Assembly (NCBI RefSeq): GCF_008016535.1 | Contig: NZ_SAXY01000040.1 | Location: forward strand, 1 to 64,000 | Source: Brachyspira pilosicoli | GTDB lineage: Bacteria > Spirochaetota > Brachyspiria > Brachyspirales > Brachyspiraceae | Reading direction: 5' to 3' | Length of the DNA: 64,000 nucleotides | Part shown: positions 25,858 through 35,450 of the stretch, piece by piece | Numbering within the stretch: position 1 is the stretch's first letter | Layout of the letters: every line of letters starts with the position of its first letter | Translations under genes and position numbers: made by a program | Notes under the pieces: generated by a model | What the model was told of the DNA's origin: nothing | The model's database searches: none | The model's input: only the letters and a program-made list of their open reading frames with translations

Positions 25858-26646
25858 TTATGGTGTAGCTTTTACAAAGTTATAATTAGTATTTTGTTTT
25901 TCAAAAGTTCTATCAGGGTCGTAATTGTAGAAACTTATCCACTGAGCATCATTAAACAATATATCTGCTCTATAATTAGTATTTTTAGTGCTAGCATCAG
26001 TTGTCAGTTCATCGGGTCTTAATATAATAAGCTCATCAAATCCAGCGTTTTGGAAATTTTCAGATTTTGTCATAGCTCTGGTAACAGCACCCCCTGCGGT
26101 GCTGTTTTCTTCTTCTCTATAAATCCCTGCTATAGTATAATTTCCTAATAATGAAGAATTAGCAGTTTTTATAGCAGGTGCAGCATCTGTAGCATCAGGG
26201 TATATTATTACTAAACAAACACCTCTAAATTGCTTATTTCTAGCTGTTGTTGTTCCTGCATTTTTATTTGCTTCTTTTTTTATAAGATTCAAATCCTTAT
26301 CAAAAGTATAAGTTTCTTTATTGTCATTTTTAGATAATTCAAATCGAGCTTTTCCGCTTTGAGAATCTATTATCATATTAGAATAAGCTTCAAGCAATTT
26401 ATCAGTATCTGATATTTTATATTGGTTTGTTATAATAGTTCCATTATCTCCAAGTATCAAAACATCATAATAACCATAACCAGAATTTAAATCATTATTA
26501 CCCCCGCTGTTTGTATTGCTGCTGCCTGTATTATTATTTGTTATTCCTTCCTCAATTTTAGGGGGAGAAGATAACACACTTCTCGGATTTTGTTTGCAGG
26601 ACAAAGACGTAAATAAAAAGAACAAAACTAAAAATAATATTTTCAT
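25858..26646 (-). CDS. Lipoprotein of unknown function
   Basis: A 262-residue lipoprotein starting at ATG 26646 (MKILFLVLFF), with a GGGGG ribosome-binding site seven bases upstream; the longer frame to 26721 would disrupt the signal sequence. Lipobox TSLSC, lipidated Cys17. A low-complexity Asn/Gly/Ser linker (about 35-55) leads to a folded domain with GYYDVLILGDNGTIITNQYK and YRADILFNDAQWISFYNYD near the end. I do not recognise the family. It probably sits on the outer surface or in the periplasm. Confidence 0.7.
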   Translation of the reverse strand: MKILFLVLFFLFTSLSCKQNPRSVLSSPPKIEEGITNNNTGSSNTNSGGNNDLNSGYGYYDVLILGDNGTIITNQYKISDTDKLLEAYSNMIIDSQSGKARFELSKNDNKETYTFDKDLNLIKKEANKNAGTTTARNKQFRGVCLVIIYPDATDAAPAIKTANSSLLGNYTIAGIYREEENSTAGGAVTRAMTKSENFQNAGFDELIILRPDELTTDASTKNTNYRADILFNDAQWISFYNYDPDRTFEKQNTNYNFVKATP

Positions 26647-26755
26647 AATATGCCCCCAAAAAATTATTAGTATATATATTATTATAATCATATTAAAAAA
26701 TATTTCAATCAAAAATAACAATTTAATAGTAAAAAATTAATAAATATATTTATAA

Positions 26756-26784
26756 TTGCAAAAAAATATTTTTTATTTTATCAT
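26756..26784 (+). promoter_or_regulatory. Possible promoter of the DUF4026-like gene
   Basis: TTGCAA (26756-26761), a 17-base spacer and TATCAT (26779-26784), about 33 bases before the ATG at 26817. Confidence 0.45.
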
Positions 26785-26816
26785 ATAGTATTATTTTTTA
26801 AGAGGTTTAGCAAAAT

Positions 26817-28316
26817 ATGGATTATAATGAAAAACTATATAATGTATTTTCAAATAAGGAACATAGATTAGAATCTTGGATGGCGGCTGTATTTTCTAAA
26901 GAATATGACCATAATGTAACTATAGATGAGCTTAAAGATATTTTAGCAGAAGAAAACAGCTTTATAGTTACAGAATTAAAAGAAGTAGAAAAAGAAAATT
27001 ATATAAGAGAAAACTCTAAATGGGAAATTATATTAAAAGCAGAATATATAGAAGAATATGATGACTGCGATGACTGCAGTGATTGCAATAATAAAGAATG
27101 CGATAACGGCAGCGAAGAAAATGAATGCTCTTGCTCTCATAGCCACAGCGAAGAACATCAATGCTCATGCGGACATCACCATGAAGAAGAACATCAATGC
27201 TCTTGCGGCAGCCATGATGATAACATAAAACAAAACGATGAGCTTACATTCTACATAGCATTAATAGATGCAAAAACCGTAACTCAAAATGTACCTGAAA
27301 TATTCTCAGTTAATACAATAAAAGAAGAAAATTATAAAGAGGCTTTAGAAGTAAATTACGCCGTACATATATCAACAGTATTTCAAAATTATCCTCTTAC
27401 AGACTATCAAAGACAATTACAATTATTAAACAGCATAGTAGCAGATGCTTCATTATTTTTAGATATGTCTTGTTCTACAGCACGTTCTGGAGATTGGCTT
27501 GCATATACTGCTACATTCTCTCTTTTGCCTTCATTAGACTATCTCTATACTATTCATGCTATATATGATGATGATAAAGACCCTAACAAAGTAGAATATT
27601 GGTTTCATACGCATGGGTTATACAGAGCAGGTGTAATAGAATTAGAAATTGTTGGAGTTGAGGATTCTAATGCTCATTATGGAGAATTATTAAACACTGC
27701 AGCAAAACTATTTATAGAAAGAGGCGTTCCTGAAAAAGGTTTTAAATTTACTCCTGCTTATGGTGTTAGTGTTTGCTGGCTTCCTTGGCAGGAGGCTTTA
27801 GAAAAACTTAATATTGACAAAGATTTTTCTGGAAGCTATAAAGACAGAAATGATAATATACATAACACTCCTTCTGGTGTATTAGTAGCTGTAGATGAAA
27901 AAGGAAATTACCATACTATGGACTACTATAAAGATAAACTTACAGATAATCCTATTTTTATGCTTAGCAATTTTGAAACTGCTATAATGAGAGAAGCTGC
28001 TTTTGAAAAAATAGAATATTTTATAGAGCTATTAACAAAGAAAAAGAAAGATGAGGATATTTCGTTTTTAGTAAAATTAGGTTATGCCAGAGAAGACGAA
28101 GACCCTAATGATTTAGAGCATTTATGGTTTGAGGTTCATGATTTTACTGATGATGGATATTTTGATGCTACATTAATAAATGAGCCTTATAAAGATTTGA
28201 ATATGCATGAAGGCGACAGAGGAATGCATAGCATAGAAAATCTTACAGATTGGATAATATACTATAAATCTGTACATTATGACTCTAAAAATATATATTT
28301 ATTATTTGAAGATTAA
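26817..28316 (+). CDS. DUF4026-like protein with a Cys/His-rich metal-binding insert
   Basis: A 499-residue cytoplasmic protein. The overall sequence, with YWFHTHGLYRAGVIELEIVG and GVSVCWLPWQEAL in the middle, looks like the DUF4026 group, whose function is unknown; this naming is from memory and moderately certain. Residues about 80-140 are an insertion full of Cys, His and acidic residues, with repeats of the kind EEHQCSCG. It is predicted to bind Zn, Ni or Cu ions. An AAGAGG ribosome-binding site precedes the ATG. Confidence 0.65.
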   Translation: MDYNEKLYNVFSNKEHRLESWMAAVFSKEYDHNVTIDELKDILAEENSFIVTELKEVEKENYIRENSKWEIILKAEYIEEYDDCDDCSDCNNKECDNGSEENECSCSHSHSEEHQCSCGHHHEEEHQCSCGSHDDNIKQNDELTFYIALIDAKTVTQNVPEIFSVNTIKEENYKEALEVNYAVHISTVFQNYPLTDYQRQLQLLNSIVADASLFLDMSCSTARSGDWLAYTATFSLLPSLDYLYTIHAIYDDDKDPNKVEYWFHTHGLYRAGVIELEIVGVEDSNAHYGELLNTAAKLFIERGVPEKGFKFTPAYGVSVCWLPWQEALEKLNIDKDFSGSYKDRNDNIHNTPSGVLVAVDEKGNYHTMDYYKDKLTDNPIFMLSNFETAIMREAAFEKIEYFIELLTKKKKDEDISFLVKLGYAREDEDPNDLEHLWFEVHDFTDDGYFDATLINEPYKDLNMHEGDRGMHSIENLTDWIIYYKSVHYDSKNIYLLFED

Positions 28317-28397
28317 ATTTATAATTTCTTGACCTTATATAGAAATAATGATATCATTAATAGTATAAAGTATTATAATTTATTTTTATAAATAGAA

Positions 28398-28715
28398 ATG
28401 AAAGAAAAAATTATTTGTCTATCTTTTATTTTATTGGTTTTTTTATTTGGTATTATAATTAATACTTTTTATAATAATGATACCAATACTAAAAGATATA
28501 TAAAAGTAACTATGAATGGTGCTGTAAGACATTCAGGTGTATATTTTTGCGAATATGGTTCTTCTTTTGCTGAACTTATTGAATCAGCCGGCGGAATTAC
28601 AGAAAGAGGATATTTGCCTGAAGGATTAGATTACAATATGCCGATTACAAATGATATAATTATAAATATACCAACTAAGTATTACAGCATTAAAAAAAAT
28701 ACTGAAGGGAGATAA
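28398..28715 (+). CDS. Small membrane-anchored SLBB-domain protein
   Basis: A 105-residue protein with one N-terminal membrane segment (5-23) and an exported SLBB-type domain: VTMNGAVRHSGVY, then SFAELIESAGGITERGYLPE. This matches the soluble-ligand-binding beta-grasp fold of ComEA N-termini and polysaccharide export proteins. It ends two bases before the start of the giant acidic protein and carries that gene's ribosome-binding site in its last codons, so the two are coupled. Confidence 0.75.
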   Translation: MKEKIICLSFILLVFLFGIIINTFYNNDTNTKRYIKVTMNGAVRHSGVYFCEYGSSFAELIESAGGITERGYLPEGLDYNMPITNDIIINIPTKYYSIKKNTEGR

Positions 28716-28717
28716 AA

Positions 28718-31700
28718 TTGAAATTAAATAATTCAAATATTTTTGATGATAATAATGATATCTCTCTCGATGAATATGATATAGATTCTCTTATAGATAA
28801 AAATATAGAAATTAATGAAAACAATTTTCCTACTGTAGCTATAGGTATTGAATCGCCTACTATACACAGCTCTATAATAGATGATAATATAACTTCTACA
28901 GCAGATGAAAATATAGAAGCAGAAAATAATAATCAAGAAACTGTAGATGCTTATACAGAAGAAGAGAATCAGGCATATAATGAAATAGAAAGCAATGTTG
29001 GAATATCTGAAGATGATTTGAATGCTATAAGTGATGTTGATGATTTTAATTTGGAGAGTCATTTTCAAAGTGTAAATAATGATGAAACTATATCAGCATA
29101 TACGGAAGAAGAAAATAGAGCATACAATGAAATAGAGAGCAATATTGGAATATCTGAAGATGAGTTGAATGCGATAGGCAGTGTTGATGATTTTAATTTG
29201 GAGAGCTTTTTTGCTGATAGTGCATCTAATAGTATAGAAGAAAATAACATCACTGAAACAAATACTATCAATAGCGAAGAGAGTATTGATACAGATGAAA
29301 GTTTTGAAGAAAATAATATAACAGACAATGATATTAACAATGAAAGTATAGAGGCATACACAGAAGAAGAAAATAGAGCATATAATGAAATAGAAAGCAA
29401 TGTTGGAATATCTGAAGATGATTTGAATGCTATAAATGATGTTGATGATTTTAATTTAGAGAGTTTCTTTGCTAATAGTGAAATTAATACAGAAGAGGCA
29501 TCAAATAATAATACTGAAGAAAATATTATAAATAATGAAGATACTGCTGCAGATGAAAGTTCTGAAAATAATTCTTTAGAAAATGAAACAAGCGTAGTAG
29601 AAATTGTTGAAGAGAATAACAATATTAATGATGAAAGTACTGAAGACAACACTTACACAATTGAAGAAAATGATAATAACACTTTTGAAACCACTGTTAA
29701 TGATGAGATAAATAATGTTTTAAATAATTATTTAGAATCTGAAAGCTATGAAAGTAATATTGATTTAGAAAATACAGAAACTAAAGAAAATATTGATGAC
29801 TCTTCTGTAAATAATGAAATAGATAATGAAGTAATTGATGAGTTAGAAAAATTAGATGATTTAGTTGAAGACTTAGAAAACGCAGAAGATATAGAAAACA
29901 ATAATAATGATATAGCTGATATAGTATCTCAAGGTTTAGCTGAAATAGAGAATCTTGAATATGCTGAAAGTAATGCTTTAGAAAATGATAATGATGTAGT
30001 AGAAATTGTTGAAGAAGATAATAATATTAATGAAAATAATGAGAATATAGAAGATAATACTGATAACATTATTGAAGAAAATGACAATACTTTTGAAACC
30101 ACTGTTAATGATGAGATAAATAATGTTTTAAATAATTATTTAGAATCTGAAAGCTATGAAAGTAATATTGATTTAGAAAATACAGAAACTAAAGAAAATA
30201 TTGATGACTCTTCTGTAAATAATGAAATAGATAATGAAGTAATTGATGAATTAGAAAAATTAGATGATTTAGTTGAAAACTTAGAAAATACAGAAGATAT
30301 AGAAAACAATAATAATGATATAGCTGATATAGTATCGCAGGGTTTAGCTGAAATAGAGAATATTGAATATGCTGAAAATAATGTTTTAGAAAACGATGAT
30401 GATGTAGTAGAAATTGTTGAAGAAAATAATAATATTAATAATAATGATAATATAGAAGATAATACTGATAACATCATTGAAGAAAATATTCATAATATTG
30501 ATGTTCCTGATATTGATGATGTTGATTATATAGATGAGTCAAATTATATTAATGAAAATAATAATCAAGATGATATTATAGAATTGTCTGGAAACGAACT
30601 TGATTTAATAACTAAAGATGAAAATATTGAATATAAATATATAAATAATAATAATAAAGAGTATGATATGAATAAAATAAAAAAAGATATAGAAGAATTA
30701 GAAATATATGAATTATCTGATGAAGAAAATAATATATATAACAATCAGATATTAGATGAAAGTAATAATGAAGCATATGAACTTACAGATGAAGAAGTAA
30801 ATATGTATAAGGACTATATAGAAAATAATGAATTAGAAGATAATGAGCTTTCTAATGAAGAGATAGATATGTATAAAAGCTATATAGAAGGTAAAGAATA
30901 CATAAATACTTCAGAAAATATTGATAATTCAAAAGATATTAACAAAGAAGATATTAATGAACTTACAGATGAAGAAATAAATATGTACAAAAATTACATA
31001 GATAAAGATGAATCTGAAATAGATTATTTAACAGATGAAGAAGAATTAATGTATAAAGCTTATATAGAGAATAACAGTTCTGATAATTCTGCAGAAGAAA
31101 TTATAACAACTAATAATTTATCTAATACATCAGATACAGAAGAAATAAATAATAATGTAGAATTAGTTCAAGATATTCAAGAAAGAACTAAAATAATAAT
31201 AGAAGAGGCTAAAAAAGAAGAACAAGCTAAAGAAGAAGAAAAAGAAAGCAATGACTTTTTAGCTAAATTAAAGAAAATGAATGAGGAATATAAAAAGGAA
31301 GAAGAGGATAAAAAAGAAGAGCAAACTAAAGAAGAAGAAAAAGAAAGCAATGACTTTTTGGCTAAATTAAAGCAAATGAATGAGGAATATAAAAAGGAAG
31401 AAGAGGATAAAAAAGAAGAGCAAACTAAAGAAGAAGAAAAAGAAAGCAATGACTTTTTGGCTAAATTAAAGAAAATGAATGAGGAATATAAAAAGGAAGA
31501 AGAGGATAAAAAAGAAGAACAAGCTAAAGAAGAAGAAAAAGAAAGCAATGACTTTTTGGCTAAATTAAAGCAAATGAATGCAGAATACATAGAAGAAGAG
31601 GAAAAAAAAAACGAAAAACTAATTAAAAAAAAAGTTGAAAATATAGATGAATCTGCAATAGACGACAATACTCTAATAGGCGATGATGAAGCAGAAGAAC

Positions 31701-33076
31701 TAATAATAGATGACAACATTTTAATAGGTGATGACGAAACTGAAGAACTAACAATAGATGACAATACTCTAATAGGCGATGATGAAATAGAAGAAAATAT
31801 AGATGATAAAGAAGAAGTAGTAATAGATGATAATACTTTAATAGGCGATGACGAAACTGATACTAAAATAGACGACAACATTTTAATAGGCGATGATGAA
31901 ACTGATACTAAAATAGACGATAACATTTTAATAGGCGATGATGAAGCAGAAGAACTAATAATAGATGACAACATTTTAATAGGTGATGACGAGACAGAAG
32001 AAACTAAAATTGATGATAATACTCTAATAGGCGATGATGAAATAGAAGAAGCTAAAATAGATGACAACACTCTAATAGGCGATGATGAGACAGAACAAAA
32101 TAAAATTGATGATAATACTCTAATAGGCGATGACGAAACAGATACTAAAATAGAAGACAACATTTTAATAGGTGATGACGAGACAGAAGAAACTAAAATT
32201 GATGATAATACTCTAATAGGCGATGACGAAACTGATACTAAAATAGAAGACAACATTTTAATAGGTGATGATGAGACAGAAGAAACTAAAATTGATGATA
32301 ATACTCTAATAGGCGATGATGAAATAGAAGAAGCTAAAATAGATGACAACACTCTAATAGGCGATGATGAAATAGAAGAAAATATAGATGATAAAGAAGA
32401 AGTAGTAATAGATGATAATACTTTAATAGGCAATGATGAAGAATTAGAAGAAATTGTTGAAAATAATTTAGAAAAATTAAATGAAATTATGGAATTAAAT
32501 GCTGTTAACAAAATAAAAGATTCCGATTTAAGTATTATGGAACGTCTTATATCAGGACAAAGTGATGAAGATGGTCATGAACTTATACATATAGATAATA
32601 AAAAGAGTAATAATACTAATAAGAAATCTGTTGAAGAATATGATGAAACAGATAAACTTCTAACAAAGGAAAATATAATGGCTGAAGAAAAAGAATTATA
32701 TGAAACAGAAAAAAATAATATAGAAACAAATGTAAAAGTGGAAGATGAATTTAGCCTTAATGAAGATATAGATAAAAAAGAAAATACAGAATACAATCCA
32801 AATGAAGATTTTGACGGAGAAATAAGTCAATTAGATTTAGATTTTGCTATAAAGATGTTTGAAGCTGAAGAAAATAGCAATAATAATAATAATGAAATGA
32901 CATATTGCGGCAAAAATGATCTTTTACTTTCAGAAAGTGAAATGAATAAATTTAAAAAACTATTCTCATACTTCAAAAAAATACTAGAAAAGATGCCAGC
33001 TGAATATTTAAAAGATTTTTCTAAAACAGAGTTTTATGATCTTTACTCATCTTTAAGCAGAAAATTTGACGATTAA
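28718..33076 (+). CDS. Giant acidic repeat protein of unknown function
   Basis: A 1452-residue, extremely Glu/Asp/Asn-rich protein without signal peptide or membrane segment. The TTG start is supported by GAAGGGAG seven bases upstream. Repeats, in order: three AYTEEENRAYNEIESN modules (about 78-255), two 110-residue blocks around NNYLESESYESNID, about five LTDEEINMYKNYIE modules, four KEEEKESNDFLAKLK modules (about 830-965, predicted coiled coil) and 16 copies of DDNTLIGDDE. The last 80 residues (LDFAIKMFE, then MNKFKKLFSYFKKILEKMP) look like an ordinary folded helical domain. It could be a scaffold or polymer-like protein. Confidence 0.85.
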   Translation: MKLNNSNIFDDNNDISLDEYDIDSLIDKNIEINENNFPTVAIGIESPTIHSSIIDDNITSTADENIEAENNNQETVDAYTEEENQAYNEIESNVGISEDDLNAISDVDDFNLESHFQSVNNDETISAYTEEENRAYNEIESNIGISEDELNAIGSVDDFNLESFFADSASNSIEENNITETNTINSEESIDTDESFEENNITDNDINNESIEAYTEEENRAYNEIESNVGISEDDLNAINDVDDFNLESFFANSEINTEEASNNNTEENIINNEDTAADESSENNSLENETSVVEIVEENNNINDESTEDNTYTIEENDNNTFETTVNDEINNVLNNYLESESYESNIDLENTETKENIDDSSVNNEIDNEVIDELEKLDDLVEDLENAEDIENNNNDIADIVSQGLAEIENLEYAESNALENDNDVVEIVEEDNNINENNENIEDNTDNIIEENDNTFETTVNDEINNVLNNYLESESYESNIDLENTETKENIDDSSVNNEIDNEVIDELEKLDDLVENLENTEDIENNNNDIADIVSQGLAEIENIEYAENNVLENDDDVVEIVEENNNINNNDNIEDNTDNIIEENIHNIDVPDIDDVDYIDESNYINENNNQDDIIELSGNELDLITKDENIEYKYINNNNKEYDMNKIKKDIEELEIYELSDEENNIYNNQILDESNNEAYELTDEEVNMYKDYIENNELEDNELSNEEIDMYKSYIEGKEYINTSENIDNSKDINKEDINELTDEEINMYKNYIDKDESEIDYLTDEEELMYKAYIENNSSDNSAEEIITTNNLSNTSDTEEINNNVELVQDIQERTKIIIEEAKKEEQAKEEEKESNDFLAKLKKMNEEYKKEEEDKKEEQTKEEEKESNDFLAKLKQMNEEYKKEEEDKKEEQTKEEEKESNDFLAKLKKMNEEYKKEEEDKKEEQAKEEEKESNDFLAKLKQMNAEYIEEEEKKNEKLIKKKVENIDESAIDDNTLIGDDEAEELIIDDNILIGDDETEELTIDDNTLIGDDEIEENIDDKEEVVIDDNTLIGDDETDTKIDDNILIGDDETDTKIDDNILIGDDEAEELIIDDNILIGDDETEETKIDDNTLIGDDEIEEAKIDDNTLIGDDETEQNKIDDNTLIGDDETDTKIEDNILIGDDETEETKIDDNTLIGDDETDTKIEDNILIGDDETEETKIDDNTLIGDDEIEEAKIDDNTLIGDDEIEENIDDKEEVVIDDNTLIGNDEELEEIVENNLEKLNEIMELNAVNKIKDSDLSIMERLISGQSDEDGHELIHIDNKKSNNTNKKSVEEYDETDKLLTKENIMAEEKELYETEKNNIETNVKVEDEFSLNEDIDKKENTEYNPNEDFDGEISQLDLDFAIKMFEAEENSNNNNNEMTYCGKNDLLLSESEMNKFKKLFSYFKKILEKMPAEYLKDFSKTEFYDLYSSLSRKFDD
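31660..32440. repeat. In-gene tandem repeat coding for IDDNTLIGDDE units
   Basis: Sixteen copies of a unit of mostly 39-48 bases, all in frame, vary by small substitutions and by unit length (ATAGATGACAAC, TTTAATAGGTGATGAC and variants). Blocks of several units recur (for example the pair around 32150 and again around 32240), a sign of unequal recombination. Copy number probably differs between strains without breaking the frame. Confidence 0.9.
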
Positions 33077-33600
33077 GCCTTATCTTTAAGTAAAACTATA
33101 TCCTCGCCTTCTAATTCTTTCATTCTTACAGATATATACTGATCAGCAGGAACATTTAATGCAAGTCCAACATAATTTGCAGATATAGGAAGCTCTCTTC
33201 CAAATCTATCAACTAATACAAGTAAAACAACTCTTTGAGGTCTGCCATATTCAAATAAAGCATTTAAAGCAGCTCTAATAGTTCTGCCTGTATAAAGTAC
33301 ATCATCTACAAGAAGAACAGTTTTTCCTGTAATATCAAAAGGTATGTCAGTTTCTTTAATTTCAGGGAATTCTGATAAAGTAGATAAATCATCTCTATAG
33401 AGGTTAATATCAATAGCACCTATAGGTATATCTATATTTATTTTCTCTTCTATAAGTTTTTTAAGTCTTACAGCCAAATAATCGCCTCTTCTTCTTATAC
33501 CCACAATAGAAAGTTTATCCATATTTTCTTTCTCAATTACTTCAGCAGCAAGTCTTGGAAGTACTTTTTCATAATCTTCAGCTTTTAATAAAACTCTCAT
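33073..33600 (-). CDS. pyrR: PyrR, uracil phosphoribosyltransferase / pyrimidine regulator
   Basis: A 175-residue phosphoribosyltransferase-fold protein with the PRPP-binding motif VLLVDDVLYTGRT (95-107), the PyrR signature SIVGIRRRGDYLA and INLYRDDL. PyrR converts uracil and PRPP to UMP and, in many bacteria, binds pyr mRNA to control attenuation. I start at 33600 (MRVLLKAEDY), with AAGGGG nine bases upstream. No pyr biosynthetic gene and no pyr-type attenuator is visible here, so the target RNAs are elsewhere. Its stop overlaps the end of the giant acidic gene by four bases, tail to tail. Confidence 0.93.
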   Translation of the reverse strand: MRVLLKAEDYEKVLPRLAAEVIEKENMDKLSIVGIRRRGDYLAVRLKKLIEEKINIDIPIGAIDINLYRDDLSTLSEFPEIKETDIPFDITGKTVLLVDDVLYTGRTIRAALNALFEYGRPQRVVLLVLVDRFGRELPISANYVGLALNVPADQYISVRMKELEGEDIVLLKDKA

Positions 33601-33643
33601 CAATATAACCCCTTTATTTATCTTTGTTAAAAACACACTTTTG

Positions 33644-33671
33644 ATTATAATATTAAAGTAAAAAAAATCAA
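33644..33671 (-). promoter_or_regulatory. Promoter of pyrR
   Basis: TTGATT (33671-33666), a 16-base spacer and a perfect TATAAT (33649-33644), about 44 bases before the pyrR start. Confidence 0.6.
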
Positions 33672-33771
33672 TATAATAATTTTTACATTTTACAAAAAAA
33701 AATATGTTAAGTATTTTTTTAGTTTACCGATTTTTAATGTAGATACAGTAATAACAAAGTTAACATAAGAG

Positions 33772-33799
33772 TTGATTATTTATTTTACTGTTATATAAT
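33772..33799 (+). promoter_or_regulatory. Promoter of the fliL-fliM-fliY operon
   Basis: TTGATT (33772-33777), a 16-base spacer and a perfect TATAAT (33794-33799), with GAGG (33827-33830) eight bases before the fliL ATG. It is a sigma-70-type promoter; no sigma-28 pattern is evident. Confidence 0.6.
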
Positions 33800-33838
33800 A
33801 TTGAAAACAAACATATTAATTTAAGCGAGGAAATTTAT

Positions 33839-34384
33839 ATGGCAGAAGAAGAAAACTTAGAATTAGAAGAAGGCGAAGAAGAGGAACAAAACGAAGCTCC
33901 AGCAAAGAAAAAATTCACTTTAAGCCCGATGATAATAAAAATACTAATGATAGCAGCTGCCATTTTAGTAGTTGCTTTAATATCTGGACTTATAGCATTT
34001 TTTGTTTCTAAGAGCGTAGGAAGAGCAGCAGGAGTAAATGCTGGTGTGGTAGACGGAATGATTAAACAGCCGCCTCCAACATATTTCCCTATTACTCCAG
34101 AGTTTAATGTTAATACTGCTGATATGGATGTTGCAAGATTTGTAAGAGTAAGCATAGTATTGACTTACACTGCTAATGTTAAGCAATTAGCAGTAGAACT
34201 TCCAGAAAGAGGATATATGATAAGAGATAGAATATATTCTTTGATAAGTTCTTATACTTATGACCAATTAAGAACTAATGAAGGAAGAGAGCAACTAAAA
34301 GCTGATATTAAACGTGAAATAAACAGTATGTTAAAAAATGGACAAATAGATGATATATTATTTGATAGTTTCTTGTTGAGTTAA
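33839..34384 (+). CDS. fliL: Flagellar basal-body-associated protein FliL
   Basis: A 181-residue inner-membrane protein: acidic cytoplasmic N-terminus, one membrane segment (about 33-58) and a periplasmic FliL domain with TPEFNVNTAD, RFVRVSIVLTY and a C-terminal INSMLKNGQIDDILFDSFLL. FliL sits around the stator and supports motor torque. Its position directly before fliM and fliY is normal; in spirochaetes these genes serve the periplasmic flagella. Confidence 0.93.
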   Translation: MAEEENLELEEGEEEEQNEAPAKKKFTLSPMIIKILMIAAAILVVALISGLIAFFVSKSVGRAAGVNAGVVDGMIKQPPPTYFPITPEFNVNTADMDVARFVRVSIVLTYTANVKQLAVELPERGYMIRDRIYSLISSYTYDQLRTNEGREQLKADIKREINSMLKNGQIDDILFDSFLLS

Positions 34385-34414
34385 TGAGTTAAAATAAAGT
34401 ATAAGGATAATAGT

Positions 34415-35446
34415 ATGACAGAAGTATTGTCACAAAGTGAAATAGACGCATTATTAAGTGCTATATCATCTGGCGAAGTGTTAGATAATATTGATACCAA
34501 ACATGTAGAAGTAGAGCATAGAAAGATTAAGATTTATGACTTTAAGCGTCCTGACAAATTCTCTAAAGACCAGATAAGAACGCTTCAAATGATGCATGAA
34601 AACTTTGCACGTGTTACTACAACTTCATTATCAGCTCAATTAAGAACTTTAGTAGGTATACACGTAGCAAGTGTAGATCAGCTTACTTATGAAGAGTTTA
34701 TAAGAAGTGTAAGTAATCCATCTACTTTGGCCATTGTGAGTATGGACCCTTTGAAAGGAAGTTCTATTTTAGAGATTGACCCATCTATTACTTTTACTAT
34801 TATAGATAGGTTGTTTGGCGGAGCTGGAGAGAGTCCTAAAAACTTAAATAGAGAATTAACAGATATTGAGTTGTCTGTTATGGAAGGTATTATAGTAAGA
34901 ATATTAGGTAACTTAAGAGAGGCTTGGTCTCAGGTGATAGACTTAAGACCGCGTTTGGGTTCTATAGAAACTAACCCACAGTTTGCTCAAATGGTTAGCC
35001 CTAATGACATGGTTGTACTTATTACTTTAGAGACAAAGGTTGCTGATGTTGAAGGTATGATGAACTTTTGTATACCTTATATCACTATTGAGCCTATACT
35101 TTCTAAATTCTCTGCTCAATATTGGTATGCTTCTGTAAGAAGAGGAAGTACTAGTGAAAACTTAAAAATTATTAAAGAAAAATTACAAAATATATATGTT
35201 GAAACTTCGGCTGAACTTGGTTCTATACAATTACCATTATCAGACATTCTTAATTTGCAAAAGGGTGATGTTGTTAAGTTTACAGAAACTAAGATTACTG
35301 ACCCTGTGATATTCAAGATTGGCACTATGAAGAAATTCTTATGCCGTCCGGGTATATCTGGAAGCAGAATGGCTGTACAGCTTACTGGTGTTATGGATGG
35401 AGAAACTGATATCACCGAAGATGATTTATTAAAAGAGGAGGATTAA
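34415..35446 (+). CDS. fliM: Flagellar motor switch protein FliM
   Basis: A 343-residue C-ring protein. The N-terminal peptide LSQSEIDALLSA (5-16) is the CheY-P binding site. The CheC-like middle domain has ENFARVTTTSLSAQLR and IIDRLFGGAGE, and the C-terminal SpoA domain includes LSDILNLQKGDVVKF. It sets rotation direction together with FliG and FliY/FliN. It starts 30 bases after fliL and ends four bases before fliY. Confidence 0.95.
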   Translation: MTEVLSQSEIDALLSAISSGEVLDNIDTKHVEVEHRKIKIYDFKRPDKFSKDQIRTLQMMHENFARVTTTSLSAQLRTLVGIHVASVDQLTYEEFIRSVSNPSTLAIVSMDPLKGSSILEIDPSITFTIIDRLFGGAGESPKNLNRELTDIELSVMEGIIVRILGNLREAWSQVIDLRPRLGSIETNPQFAQMVSPNDMVVLITLETKVADVEGMMNFCIPYITIEPILSKFSAQYWYASVRRGSTSENLKIIKEKLQNIYVETSAELGSIQLPLSDILNLQKGDVVKFTETKITDPVIFKIGTMKKFLCRPGISGSRMAVQLTGVMDGETDITEDDLLKEED

Positions 35447-35450
35447 GGTT

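Noticed and set aside
29065-29652. Minus-strand frame of 195 codons
   Set aside because: Antisense of the acidic repeat protein, same repeat artefact.
31660-32440. LIGDDE repeats as a CRISPR-like array
   Set aside because: All units are in frame and variable within one long gene; no unique spacers.
31177-32511. 444-codon open frame on the minus strand opposite the acidic repeat gene
   Set aside because: It is the Ser-rich complement of the acidic repeats; the repeat units keep any frame open. No start context.
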